From Sphingomonas natans (lineage in GTDB: Bacteria > Pseudomonadota > Alphaproteobacteria > Sphingomonadales > Sphingomonadaceae): DNA of 64,000 nucleotides. The stretch spans positions 328,664 through 392,663 of the forward strand of contig NZ_JAUOTP010000005.1 of NCBI RefSeq assembly GCF_030546695.1, given 5' to 3'. Both the position numbers and the translations under genes were made by a program. Below the pieces are notes generated by a model. That model was not told the DNA's origin, made no database searches, and was given only the letters and a program-made list of their open reading frames with translations. Shown here piece by piece: positions 9,368 through 18,345 of the stretch; the stretch's first letter is position 1, and each line of letters opens with the position of its first letter.

Positions 9368-11432
9368 GCGGCGCGTCTCGCTCACCCACAGGAAACAGCG
9401 GTCTGTCCTGACGGACATGCTGCCGTTTGAGGTGCCGCCTACATTTTCGAACCGGGGCTTCTATCGTTTCCTACGGGACAACAGCGTCGAGATCGAAAAG
9501 AGGCAGTTACGCTGGATATGCGAAACGGACGCGCTCGACCGGACGATGCGGCTCTTATTCGGAATTGACCCCGCAGCCGTGATCGCGACTGTGGTCGTGA
9601 TCGAATGGGGCAAGCAGAAAACCCGCCGGTCGGTGGCTCTCAAAGAATGCCAGATGGCGACCATCCCGTTCAATTTCCGTGTCGCGCACAATCTGGACGG
9701 CCGCACCTTGAGCGTCGTCCATCCGCGCAATCAGGTCGAGGTGGCGAGCTTCTATGCCACGCACAGCGCGCTGATCATCTATCACACGTCGGTCAGCGAA
9801 TTTTCGATCCGCCGCCCGGTGTCGGTGTCGCGCTATGCCTACTTCAAGGACAAGCTCCATGAAGAGCGGTTGGATTCCGTGGCCGGACTGGAGGAGGAAG
9901 ATCGAGAGTACGAGCAGCTCGGCTCTTATTTCGTGTACCGGAAATACAGAAACATCCATCGCTTCTTCGAATCCTACAAATATCATCGCAGTGAAAAAAA
10001 GTACGATGCGATGGTGCAGATCGATGTCAGCAAGTGCTTCGACAGCATCTACACCCACTCACTACCCTGGGCCGTGCTTGGTAAGGATCAGACCAAGTTC
10101 AGCCTTGATGAGTCGAAGGCCACGTTCGGTGGACGCTTTGACGCCCTCATGCAGAACCTGAATCACAAAGAGACCAACGGCATTGTCATCGGCCCTGAGT
10201 TTTCGCGGATTTTCGCCGAGATCATTCTGCAGTCGGTTGATGCCGAGCTGATCAAGCAGTTGGCCGAAGGTCCCAAGCTGACCCACAAGGTCGACTACGA
10301 GATTTTCAGGTACGTCGATGACTTCTTCGTTTTCTACAACGAGGAGTCGACCCAGCATAAGATTTTCGAGACGCTCCAGGAGATTCTCAAAGGCAAGAAG
10401 CTCAGCATCAACACGGCCAAGATCAAGCACTACCAGAAGCCGATCATCACCGAGATCACGATCGCCAAGGAGCGCATTTCGGCACTTCTGAATGCCGAGA
10501 TCGATCCGGTTTGCGAGGAGGAGCCGCTGGCCGATTCCACCAAGCTGCCCAAGCAGAAGCTGGTATGCGCGATCAACGCGAATCGCCTGATCATCCGGTA
10601 TAAGGCTGCGATCAAGGAGGCAGGCGTCACATATGGCGACCTCCTAAATTACACCTTTGCCATCATCGAGAACAAGATCGAGAAGCTCTTCAAGGCGTAT
10701 GTCGCGAGCGACAAGACAGACCGCGACCGCAAGCGGCTGTCCAATGCCCTGCTGGCGGTCATGGAATTTGCCTTTTTCGCCTATTCGGCCAGCCCGAAGG
10801 TCAATCACACCATCCGGCTTTGCCGGATGGTCGCGACGTCCGTGGATTTCCTGCACGCGCAGGGACTGCCCCACGAGCAGAAGCACTTGCTGTTTAAGTA
10901 CGTCCACGACAACGTGATACAGCAGCTCGAAAAGAACACGATGAGCGCGCATCGCGAGGTCGAGAGTCTCTATCTGCTGATTTCGCTCTCGGAGATTGGT
11001 CGGGAATACTGGCTGCCGGTCTCCGTCTTGCTCCGGCACTTCCTGATCGAGGAGGAAGAGGGCACGGGCAACTATATTCGCCCGACCGGCTTCATGAACC
11101 ATTTCTCCGTCACGGTTCTGCTGTCCTACATAAAGGACAAAGTCAGGTATACGAAGCTGAAGGCTTTCCTGAAGTCGCATATCATCGCGAAGCTCGAATA
11201 CATGAAGGCCCATTGCCCGAATGACGCCGAGACGCTGATCATGCTCCTCGATCTCGTCGTCTGCCCCTACATCAGCGCCCCCACCAAGGATGCCATCGGC
11301 GACATTTTCAAGCTGGATGCGTCGGCTCTGGCATCCGTTCAGGCCGCTAACGATCGCTGGTTTACCGCTTGGGGTGACAAATTCGATCTCGGGAAGGAAC
11401 TGGACGCGAAGCGCAGTCGTGAGGTATATTGA
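9360..11432 (+). CDS. drt3b: DRT3 antiphage reverse transcriptase B (UG8 class)
   Basis: A 690-aa protein with a reverse transcriptase palm in its first half: IDVSKCFDSIY (D222) and FRYVDDFFVFY (D320, D321). A long helical C-terminal half has no recognised catalytic motif. The ATG lies inside the end of drt3a, so the two are translationally coupled. This size and pairing are those of Drt3b. Drt3b is reported to make poly(AC) without a nucleic-acid template, complementing Drt3a's poly(GT). The active-site Asp residues are intact, so the system looks functional. Codon use appears more relaxed than in the neighbouring high-GC genes, consistent with horizontal acquisition. The following 188 bp hold the candidate ncRNA. 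Confidence 0.88.
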   Translation: MAKRRVSLTHRKQRSVLTDMLPFEVPPTFSNRGFYRFLRDNSVEIEKRQLRWICETDALDRTMRLLFGIDPAAVIATVVVIEWGKQKTRRSVALKECQMATIPFNFRVAHNLDGRTLSVVHPRNQVEVASFYATHSALIIYHTSVSEFSIRRPVSVSRYAYFKDKLHEERLDSVAGLEEEDREYEQLGSYFVYRKYRNIHRFFESYKYHRSEKKYDAMVQIDVSKCFDSIYTHSLPWAVLGKDQTKFSLDESKATFGGRFDALMQNLNHKETNGIVIGPEFSRIFAEIILQSVDAELIKQLAEGPKLTHKVDYEIFRYVDDFFVFYNEESTQHKIFETLQEILKGKKLSINTAKIKHYQKPIITEITIAKERISALLNAEIDPVCEEEPLADSTKLPKQKLVCAINANRLIIRYKAAIKEAGVTYGDLLNYTFAIIENKIEKLFKAYVASDKTDRDRKRLSNALLAVMEFAFFAYSASPKVNHTIRLCRMVATSVDFLHAQGLPHEQKHLLFKYVHDNVIQQLEKNTMSAHREVESLYLLISLSEIGREYWLPVSVLLRHFLIEEEEGTGNYIRPTGFMNHFSVTVLLSYIKDKVRYTKLKAFLKSHIIAKLEYMKAHCPNDAETLIMLLDLVVCPYISAPTKDAIGDIFKLDASALASVQAANDRWFTAWGDKFDLGKELDAKRSREVY

Positions 11433-11620
11433 TGCCGGCGCTCCGCTTTGCCCGTTAATGGCTGTAGGCAGCTCACACACAAGCGCCTTCTCTTCCCCTA
11501 TATCAATTGGGGGTTGGGTAATTGGACGGTAGGAGCGGGCCGTCCCACCCCACTGCGGTCGCGAACGACAGTCAGGGGTATCGATCGATGCCGCAGGCGG
11601 CGGCTTTAGCCCAGCACCGC
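11433..11620 (+). ncRNA. Candidate DRT3 ncRNA carrying an ACACAC template
   Basis: The 188-bp gap between drt3b and the convergent nuclease gene contains CACACACA at 11474-11481. That tract sits directly 3' of a small hairpin (GCTG 11461-11464 with CAGC 11469-11472). By eye a longer stem closes the region: CGCTCC (11439-11444) pairs with GGAGCG (11532-11537), extended by GCC/GGC. Further hairpins are CAATT/AATTG (about 11504-11524) and GTCG-CGAA-CGAC (11558-11569). DRT3 needs an ncRNA with an ACACAC template for poly(GT) synthesis, and no such tract occurs in the 110 bp upstream of drt3a. Boundaries are only approximate; the 3' end may stop before 11600. Confidence 0.65.
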
Positions 11621-14600
11621 TAGAACCAAGTAACTTGGTCCAAATCAGACAGCATAACAACGCGCGCATCCTCGTTGTCGTCAGTCCGCATCGCCTCCAT
11701 CGGTTGCGGCGCGTTCACGACGAGCAGGCCGGCGACAACTGGCGTTTGGGTGAGCTTGAGGCGCCGCGCGAGATCTGCGGCATGGGCACGGGCATAGGCG
11801 ACCCGTCGTAGGTGGCGCAGCATCTTATCTGGCTTGCCTGCGACCATGCGGCCTTCATAGTCGGTCAGCCGGCGCGCGGTCTCGCCGATGGTGCGGCACA
11901 GCTTCAGGTCCTTTGCCTCGACGATCCAGGCGCGGCTGCCATCTGGCGAGAGCGCCAGCACGTCGAAATCTCCAAGCTCGGCGACATCGGGCGTATTCTT
12001 GTGATTGAAGCACCAAGCGGGCTTGGCTGCGGCATAGGCTGTCAGGCCAAGCCCGCGGAGCCGTTCAGCGACGGTATCGTTGAATTCGTTGCCCTCGATC
12101 CGGCCGCGTTCGCCGACATAGCTGCGCATTCTCGACGAGGTCCAGAAATCGCCCTGCAGAATGCCGGTGATGGCGCCTTGGAGATTGTGGAGGATGCAAC
12201 GCTCGACCAAGCCCGGCGCCACCGTCAGCAAGGGATCGGGTTCGGCGTCGAGCGCGAGCAAGGGACGCCCGATCGGCGAGAAGCGGCGGTCGAGCTTGCC
12301 CAGGTCGAAGTCGCGCGCAGTTGCGCCGGATGGCACATCGTCCCAGCTGTTCCGGTGCGGCAGGATGAGGCGATCGAGCAGTTGCGCGATCGTCTCCGGC
12401 GCCTGGCCGGTCGCGATGGCGAGCTGTCCCGCCAGTTCGGAGCGGGGTAGGGTCACTATGCCGGAGCCGCGCTCCACCGCCAGGTCACAGCACGTCTGCG
12501 CCAGGCCAACGAAACCGTCCAGCGGCACGCCATATTCGGCCAGCACCGCTGCCTGGAGTGCGGGATCGGTACCGGCCGAAGGAGGGGCGGCCTCGTCGAC
12601 GTCGCCATTAACCATGCGCCGGCCATAGTCACGATCGGCCCGGTCGCGCTGCGCTTCATGGACGACCCGAACGGTGCGGCGGATCGTATTTTCCTCGAAA
12701 CCGTGATCGCGCATGATGATGCCGGTCGGGCTGATCCGCAGCACCGGTTCGAGCCGTCCAGCCTCGATCGCGGGGATCATGTCGATAGTCTCGAAATAGA
12801 GCAATGCGTGCGCCTGGAGTTCCGAAAGGTCCATCGTGCCGACGGCGAGCCCTTTCAGCGCGGGGCATTCGGCCTGGGCGAGCTCGGCGACGATCGTCGA
12901 TGCGCGAAGGGCGACGTTGAGCCCAGCGTGCCGCTCGAAACTCACTCGGCGATCGCTGCCATCGCCGTGGATGGCGCGGAGCGCCCGCGCGGACATACCC
13001 CAATGGCGTTCGTCGGCCTGGGCAGCCTGCACAGCGCCGAGCGCCGCTGTGACCAGCGTCTCCCGGCGGAAACGGCGAACACCCGCACGCAGCGACGCAA
13101 GCAGCAGCCCGGCCTGTTCGTCGAGAAAGGCGCGGCATGCCGCCTTGCCGGAAATGACCGGCCCCTCATCGCGCTCGCGGGTCGCCCAGCCGATTCCGGT
13201 CCGCACCAGCGCCGAAACCGACTCGGGGATCGGCTCGAATTGCTGCACCAGGCCATAGGCCTTCAGCGCTTCGATGACCCGGTTGACGGTTATGGCATGA
13301 CGCCAGCGGGCGTCATTGCTTCCAAGGATCCCACGGACCTCGACGATCCCGTCGCTGGAGCCCGGCACGCCGGCATGCGCGCGGACCACGTCGAGGACCG
13401 CAGCCGCCAGCGCGGCCTCAGCATAGTTATCGGGGCGCTGCAGCCCGATTTGCCAATGGGGTCCAAGCGTGATCCGCGCTCTTCCCTTGCTGTCGTCCCA
13501 GGTGACGCGCACGGAGGCGGCTATCACATCGTCCGCGAGCGGGCTTCGCACGGCATTGCCTTCAGCGGGCCACTGCACGATTAGGCCGATCGCGATTGGT
13601 TGTGTATCCGGCGCTATGCGCGACATCAATGCCGCCGGCAGCACGCGCCCCGCCCATTCGAGCATTGCCTTGAACGTCTCGAAGGCGTCGCCGTGCCGGG
13701 CGTCGTCGGGATCCTGTTCCAGCTCGAACCAGACCGGATACCAGTCGTCGATGACGACCGCCGAGGCAATCCGGCCAAGCTGCACCGCCGTATAGGAGGC
13801 GTAGATGGGCTGGCGTTCCTCAAACAAAGTGCGCGGGCTCATCCGCATCACAGTGGCGTGGACGCCGCCCGGCCGGAGCAGCGAGCGCCGGTCCCAGGCG
13901 AGATAGGCCTCGCGGCGCGCCTGCAGCATCAGATTGCTATCGTAGGAAACCCGGATCGGCGGCCTGGCTTCGATTTCCTCGACCGGGATGAAAGCGTGGT
14001 CGGTGTTTCGCCAGAGCTGGAAGCGGTTGAGGAAGCCGTTATCGGCCGCAAATTCGAAGCCCATTCCCCGGACGACGTGAAATTGCAGGTCCATCCAAGC
14101 TAGGTCCTTGGCGGTCGCATCGTCGCAGGCACCGAGCAGCAGGCCGTCGTGTGGCGAGAGCGCAATGACCTGCCAGCCGGGCAAGGCGGGTAGATCGAGC
14201 TCTAGGTTCAATCCCGAACCCCATCCTGCAAGGAAGAGGAAGGTCACGCCCTGCCGGAAACCGGGCTGGGACACGGCGTGATGGTGCGCCGCCACGATCG
14301 CATCGGCGATTGCCGTGCCGAAGGCGGGGTCGACGTCGGTTGCGAAGGTGAAGGCGTCCTTGGGGAATGCCCCGAAATCCTCGATCACGAAGAGCGCATG
14401 GACGTAGCGGCCGAGCGACAATTCCGAGATGCTCTCGCGTGCGAAGCCGTTTGCCAGCGGTTGCACCGGTCCCTCTCCCCGGACCAGCCCGCCTTGGCCG
14501 ACGAGCGTGGACTGCGCGGCGAGCAGGTTCACGCGCAGCCGCTTGTTCATACCGCCGGTGATCGCGGTGTCGATTAACAGGGCGCGGACCGCGGTCGATA

Positions 14601-15393
14601 GATTGCCCGGCGCCGCCACGACCACGCCTTCCTCGACAAGCAGCAGCGGCCGGAATTCGAGCATCGATGCTCCCGGCTCCTGTTCGCGAAGACCGGACCA
14701 GTTGGCCGGGTCGAGCACGAACGGCGTGAGCAGCCCGGCGTCGATCCCGAGATCGGCGAGGTCGTGCCAGGTGAACACCACGCGCCGAGACAGTGCTTCG
14801 AGGGACTCTCGGTCGGGCGCCTTGACCCGGCCTTTTGGCGTGCCGCCGCCTATCGTGAAGCGTGGGAGGCCGGCACGCCGGACCAGCGCGTCGGACAGCG
14901 CGAGCAGGGCGTAGGCATGATTGAGCGCCTGTCCCCTTGGTTCGCCTTCCGGCAGCATCGAGAAGGCGCCCAGCACCGTCTCGGTGCAAAAGCCGGCCTT
15001 CTCCCAGGCGCCGGTGAAGATCAGGAATGCGCCCCGCTGGGTACAGACCGGTTCAACCAGGACGTCCTCGATTGGATCCTCGAGCAGCGGAATTCGGGAA
15101 GCGGCGAGCCCAGCGTTCAGCAGGCGGTTCAGGTCAGCAAGGCTTGGACGACGGGTGCCGCGACAGCAGGCGAGCGCGAGACGGGTCAGCCATTCGAAGC
15201 GGATCGCATTGGCCTGGAACGCCGGATCGGTCTGAAGCCCGGCGATGGCGATAACGAGTTGGAGCTGATCGAAGCCGGCGAGGGAATTCTCCAATGCGTC
15301 GTCGAGCGCGAGCGCGTCGGCAGGCGTCGTCGGCGGCGCCATTGCCCTCAATAATGCTTCAAAATCTATCTGATCTTCTTCATTTTCGTTCAC
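11620..15393 (-). CDS. 1257-aa protein with C-terminal PD-(D/E)XK-like nuclease motif, unknown family
   Basis: A very large protein starting at GTG 15393. The C-terminal region has the sequence GDFDVLAL (D1142, D1144) followed by WIVEAKDL (E1159, K1161). This D-x(n)-E-x-K arrangement is that of PD-(D/E)XK or Mrr-like nucleases, with an upstream Glu near residue 1117 that could complete the site. The first 1100 residues are mixed alpha/beta with no Walker A or other ATPase motif that I can see, and I do not recognise them. It converges on the DRT3 operon, its stop abutting the candidate ncRNA, and lies on the opposite strand with its own upstream region. A single-gene defence nuclease is a reasonable guess from context, not a demonstrated role. 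Confidence 0.85.
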   Translation of the reverse strand: MNENEEDQIDFEALLRAMAPPTTPADALALDDALENSLAGFDQLQLVIAIAGLQTDPAFQANAIRFEWLTRLALACCRGTRRPSLADLNRLLNAGLAASRIPLLEDPIEDVLVEPVCTQRGAFLIFTGAWEKAGFCTETVLGAFSMLPEGEPRGQALNHAYALLALSDALVRRAGLPRFTIGGGTPKGRVKAPDRESLEALSRRVVFTWHDLADLGIDAGLLTPFVLDPANWSGLREQEPGASMLEFRPLLLVEEGVVVAAPGNLSTAVRALLIDTAITGGMNKRLRVNLLAAQSTLVGQGGLVRGEGPVQPLANGFARESISELSLGRYVHALFVIEDFGAFPKDAFTFATDVDPAFGTAIADAIVAAHHHAVSQPGFRQGVTFLFLAGWGSGLNLELDLPALPGWQVIALSPHDGLLLGACDDATAKDLAWMDLQFHVVRGMGFEFAADNGFLNRFQLWRNTDHAFIPVEEIEARPPIRVSYDSNLMLQARREAYLAWDRRSLLRPGGVHATVMRMSPRTLFEERQPIYASYTAVQLGRIASAVVIDDWYPVWFELEQDPDDARHGDAFETFKAMLEWAGRVLPAALMSRIAPDTQPIAIGLIVQWPAEGNAVRSPLADDVIAASVRVTWDDSKGRARITLGPHWQIGLQRPDNYAEAALAAAVLDVVRAHAGVPGSSDGIVEVRGILGSNDARWRHAITVNRVIEALKAYGLVQQFEPIPESVSALVRTGIGWATRERDEGPVISGKAACRAFLDEQAGLLLASLRAGVRRFRRETLVTAALGAVQAAQADERHWGMSARALRAIHGDGSDRRVSFERHAGLNVALRASTIVAELAQAECPALKGLAVGTMDLSELQAHALLYFETIDMIPAIEAGRLEPVLRISPTGIIMRDHGFEENTIRRTVRVVHEAQRDRADRDYGRRMVNGDVDEAAPPSAGTDPALQAAVLAEYGVPLDGFVGLAQTCCDLAVERGSGIVTLPRSELAGQLAIATGQAPETIAQLLDRLILPHRNSWDDVPSGATARDFDLGKLDRRFSPIGRPLLALDAEPDPLLTVAPGLVERCILHNLQGAITGILQGDFWTSSRMRSYVGERGRIEGNEFNDTVAERLRGLGLTAYAAAKPAWCFNHKNTPDVAELGDFDVLALSPDGSRAWIVEAKDLKLCRTIGETARRLTDYEGRMVAGKPDKMLRHLRRVAYARAHAADLARRLKLTQTPVVAGLLVVNAPQPMEAMRTDDNEDARVVMLSDLDQVTWF

Positions 15394-15593
15394 CGCGAGA
15401 TTCTAAGGTTTAGGAAGGCATCTGGCGAGTGGCGCGGTACAATATATGACAGCCTGCTTTCGGAGGATGTTCGTCGAGTGAGTGCGTCCCAACGGGTCTT
15501 CATAGACACCGTCGTACGCTGAAAGGCAGCTTTCTTCAGTCGTCGCTGAAAACCTGCCAGTCGGCAATCGGCCCAGTTCAAGACAAAGAGGAG

Positions 15594-15657
15594 CACCTGA
15601 ACCAACGTCCGGTTTCGGGGAGCGCGGTGGCGGGTCTGAATGTCCGCCTTTGGGTCA
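15594..15657 (-). repeat. Dispersed ~60-bp intergenic repeat, copy 1
   Basis: Read on the minus strand this has the pattern GACCCAAAGGCGGACATTCAG, about 20 bp of spacer, then AAACCGGACGTTGGTTCAG. It matches four other intergenic segments (56232, 59241, 61503, 63862). It sits in the 440-bp gap between the large nuclease gene and the nitrilase (15394-15833), where I see no other convincing gene. A 90-codon frame beginning in the repeat is rejected. Confidence 0.6.
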
Positions 15658-15833
15658 TTCATGTCAGCTCGCGGGTGGCTGTTGTGCGGGCACAGTCAGT
15701 CGGCCACAACCTCAACGCATGCGGGGGAAGTCGCGCATCTAAGGTCGCGATTTACATAGCAGCGCAGGCTCCAGTCCAATGGAAGCGCCGATTAATAGCC
15801 CTTTCGTGAACGATCTTTAGTCCCGGCGTCGAG

Positions 15834-16760
15834 CTATTCGTTGATGAACGTGGTGCCGTTTCGCGATCGCTCATCGATCTGCAGGCTGAAGATATCGGGC
15901 CGCGAATAGTGTCCCGTGACGTCGAGGTCGTAGCGCGCACGAATGAGATCCTCGGTATCGATTTCCGCCGCCAGCAGCCCGGTTTCGCGTTCCAGCGGAC
16001 CTGCGAGCACGTCGCCCAGCGGTCCGACGATCATGCTGCCCCCGCCGATCAGCGGCCGGCCCGCGTCCCAATGCTCTACATCCCGGCCAAGTTCGGCGGG
16101 CGACGGTTGGACCTGGCAGCAGCTGATGACGAAACAGCGGCCTTCATGCGCGATATGGCGCATCGAGCTGCGCCATATGTCGCGCTCGTCGACCGTCGGC
16201 GCGCACCAGATCTCGACGCCCTTGGCGTACATGGCGGTCCGGAACAGCGGCATATGATTTTCCCAGCAGATCGCAGTTCCCAGCTTGCCAGCGGCGCTCT
16301 GCACGACCGGCATGGTGGATCCGTCGCCCTGGGACCAGATGAGCCGCTCGGTTCCGGTTGGCATCAACTTGCGATGCTTGGCCACCACCCCGCCCTCAGG
16401 CTCGATGAAGACCGCCGTACAGAAGAGCGATGATCCCGCCCGTTCGATCACGCCAACCACCAAAGTGGCGCCGGTTCGGCTGCTGAGTGCGGCGAGCGCT
16501 TCCAGCTCTGGTCCGTCGAGGTCGACGGCATTATCAAAATAATACGCAAAGGCGTCGCGCCCTTCGGGGAGCCGAAAGCCGAGCCGGGTCCCGAAGCTTT
16601 CGCCCTTCGGGTAGCCGCCCAGAACCGCCTCCGGGAGGACCACGAGGCGAGCACCCGATGCCACAATGGCATCCTCGAAGCCGAGGATATTGTGGAGGGT
16701 TGCGGCTTTGCCCGCATAGTCGGATCCGATCTGGAGGGCGGCGACGATAACCTTGCTCAT
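15834..16760 (-). CDS. Nitrilase/cyanide hydratase-family carbon-nitrogen hydrolase
   Basis: A 308-aa member of the nitrilase superfamily, which hydrolyses non-peptide C-N bonds, here most likely an aliphatic or aryl nitrile to acid and ammonia. The catalytic triad is visible: E44 in [12 protein letters not shown]131 in [12 protein letters not shown] and C165 in [11 protein letters not shown]. The CWEN context is typical of true nitrilases (branch 1) rather than amidases. Length is normal and the protein is cytoplasmic. It stands alone, with about 120 bp to the next small gene. The substrate cannot be read from sequence. Confidence 0.93.
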   Translation of the reverse strand: MSKVIVAALQIGSDYAGKAATLHNILGFEDAIVASGARLVVLPEAVLGGYPKGESFGTRLGFRLPEGRDAFAYYFDNAVDLDGPELEALAALSSRTGATLVVGVIERAGSSLFCTAVFIEPEGGVVAKHRKLMPTGTERLIWSQGDGSTMPVVQSAAGKLGTAICWENHMPLFRTAMYAKGVEIWCAPTVDERDIWRSSMRHIAHEGRCFVISCCQVQPSPAELGRDVEHWDAGRPLIGGGSMIVGPLGDVLAGPLERETGLLAAEIDTEDLIRARYDLDVTGHYSRPDIFSLQIDERSRNGTTFINE

Positions 16761-16882
16761 GCTCCGTCATTAGGGCCGCCGCGACCGTCATGGAATATAG
16801 GCGAACGCTCGAAATCTAGGGCGGACCAACGACAAAGAGCGGCTTGGAGGCCCTCCAGGTGGTGGAAGTGGCGGCGGTGGGC

Positions 16883-17038
16883 TTAGCCGACCATGTCGGC
16901 AACGATGCGCTGCAGCTCCGAGCGTGACAACGTCGACTTGGGGTAGCGAGATGCCAGATCGGCCGATGGGCCGGAGGGGTGCGAAAGCGAAAGCCGGCGC
17001 CGTGGTTCGGGCGTCCTGGTAGAATTGAGATTGTGCAT
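16883..17038 (-). CDS. Small 51-aa conserved-looking protein
   Basis: A short frame starting ATG at 17038 and ending TAA. Its C-terminal half, SRSELQRIVADMVG, looks like a genuine amphipathic helix, and I associate a similar C-terminal signature with small sphingomonad hypothetical proteins. It lies downstream of the cold-shock gene on the same strand but beyond that gene's hairpin, so it probably has its own promoter. Function unknown. Confidence 0.45.
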   Translation of the reverse strand: MHNLNSTRTPEPRRRLSLSHPSGPSADLASRYPKSTLSRSELQRIVADMVG

Positions 17039-17128
17039 AAAGTCCTTGGGCGAGCCGTCCGGCCCGCGAGCATGTGTTGCGTTATTCTAGCGTCGCAATT
17101 TCGTCCGCAGCGACCGCCATTTTCGACT

Positions 17129-17154
17129 GACGGCTCGCGCGGGGCGAGCCGGTC
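17129..17154 (-). terminator. Hairpin just downstream of the cold-shock gene
   Basis: CGGCTCGC (17131-17138) pairs with GCGAGCCG (17144-17151), flanked by a partly paired GA/TC, two bases after the cold-shock stop codon. On the minus strand it is followed by only a weak A/T-containing tail, so termination is likely but perhaps not purely intrinsic. Confidence 0.5.
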
Positions 17155-17155
17155 A

Positions 17156-17368
17156 TCACCGGCGGAGGTTCTGCAGATTGACGGCGCTGTCCTTGCCCCG
17201 TTCGTCGGCAACGAGATCATATTCGATCCTCTGCCTCTGCTTGAGCGTGGCCCATCCCGCTTTGCTAACAGCCGCGACATCGACGAAATCGTCCTTGCCG
17301 CCGCCGTCCGGCGTGATGAAGCCAAAGCCTTTGACGCCGTTGAAAAATTTTACGGTGCCGACGGGCAT
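17156..17368 (-). CDS. Cold-shock domain protein (CspA family)
   Basis: A 70-aa single cold-shock domain, a beta-barrel that binds single-stranded RNA/DNA and melts RNA structure. The start MPVGTVKFFNGVKGFGFI carries the intact RNP1-type motif (VKGFGFI, 12-18). The RNP2 position, usually VFVH, reads DFVDV (27-31), so the usual His is replaced by Asp. The C-terminal strand is present and the length is normal. The upstream 540 bp have no gene and could hold the long structured leader typical of csp genes. Confidence 0.92.
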   Translation of the reverse strand: MPVGTVKFFNGVKGFGFITPDGGGKDDFVDVAAVSKAGWATLKQRQRIEYDLVADERGKDSAVNLQNLRR

Positions 17369-17908
17369 CTGGGACTCTCTCTCACGAAGAGGCGCCGGAC
17401 CGAATGGTCAGGCGCCGATGAAGCGCGAAAGGGAAATCCGGCAGCGCGGAGCGGCGACAGCATTCCGTCGCAGGCGACGCTAGGACCCTGATATGGGCCG
17501 TGCCGTCCGGATTTCAATCAGGGCCGCCCGGAGCCCGGTGTCGGCCATGTCTGACGCGGAGGCCGAGGCAAGATCAAGAACTTATGCGCCCGCGCCGAGC
17601 CCCGGAGTGACATGTCAGACAGATTGCGGCGCGTCCGTCCGACACGTCCGACTGCGGTAACCCATTGATTCCACTCGACAGATGCGCCGCAGCACCCGTG
17701 CGTACGGTGCATTACAAAACGGCCCTGGCCGTGCGTCCAGTCTTTCGCAGCGGCTTGCCCGCTGCGCCGCCTCGTGCCGGAAGGCGCGGGGCTTCCCGGT
17801 AGGGTCTTGTTCTTCGGCCGGCGGCACGCCGGCCTATCGGCATCTTGCTCGCCTCACGCGCAGACGCGATAAGGGGCGCGGCGGGCAGACCTCCTGACGG
17901 AGACGATC
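17369..17908. other. 540-bp non-coding region with one strong hairpin
   Basis: No convincing gene on either strand. It separates the minus-strand cold-shock gene from a plus-strand gene and so should contain both promoters. A perfect 7-bp stem, GGCCGGC-GGCAC-GCCGGCC, lies at 17816-17834 about 75 bp before the downstream start. It has no T-tract, so a leader or protein-binding structure is as likely as a terminator. Confidence 0.4.
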
Positions 17909-18259
17909 ATGCCCAAATTGACGGAACGCGAGCGTCTCGCGAAACTCGAGGCAGACCAGCGCGCCCTCGCCCAGGAGGCGGACCGGGTCCGCAAGACGGT
18001 GCGCGCGGGCTATGGCCAGCTGGTCGCGGATCTTGCCATCGAGACTTTGTCCGAGCGCGAGTTTCGCGAGCTGATCGGGCACGCCATCCGGGTCGGTGGA
18101 GCGGCGTCGATTGCCGCGCTCAAGGCGTTGCCCCCTGCACTTTCTTCCACCAAAATCTCGCCGGAACGGCGACCCAGCGACGAGCACGGCCAAGCCGCGC
18201 GCAGTCGGCCGGCGTCCGGACAGGACGCCGCGTCGGCGGGCGACGGACCCGGCCGCTAG
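17909..18259 (+). CDS. Coiled-coil small protein of mobile-element type
   Basis: 116 aa, ATG preceded by GGAG. The N-terminal 30 residues (ERERLAKLEADQRALAQEAD) form a heptad-like coiled coil, followed by a helical middle and a disordered S/R/G-rich tail. Layout and size resemble small conjugal-transfer-associated proteins (TraD/TraC-like small proteins of Ti-type plasmids), though I cannot assign a family. It converges on the DUF2493 gene, with a terminator between them. Confidence 0.6.
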   Translation: MPKLTERERLAKLEADQRALAQEADRVRKTVRAGYGQLVADLAIETLSEREFRELIGHAIRVGGAASIAALKALPPALSSTKISPERRPSDEHGQAARSRPASGQDAASAGDGPGR

Positions 18260-18297
18260 GCCGGGCTCCCGAGCGCGCCGACCTGTCCCCGCCCGAC

Positions 18298-18333
18298 AAA
18301 AAAAGCGCGGACAGGGGCTCCCCCTGCCCGCGC
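18298..18333 (-). terminator. Rho-independent terminator of the first DUF2493 gene
   Basis: A 13-bp stem with one mismatch (18305-18317 with 18321-18333), a three-base loop and, on the minus strand, a run of seven T residues. It lies 13 bp after the stop codon at 18346. A textbook intrinsic terminator. Confidence 0.85.
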
Positions 18334-18345
18334 AATCGCGGCGGT

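Noticed and set aside
8021..11432. Retron, group II intron or diversity-generating retroelement
   Set aside because: There is no msr/msd-like inverted layout next to a single RT, no maturase or endonuclease domain, and no template/variable repeat pair. Two overlapping RTs fit DRT3.
15390..15662. 90-codon minus-strand frame whose stop overlaps the large nuclease gene start as GTGA
   Set aside because: Its first codons are a copy of the dispersed intergenic repeat and its composition is random-looking; the overlap appears accidental.
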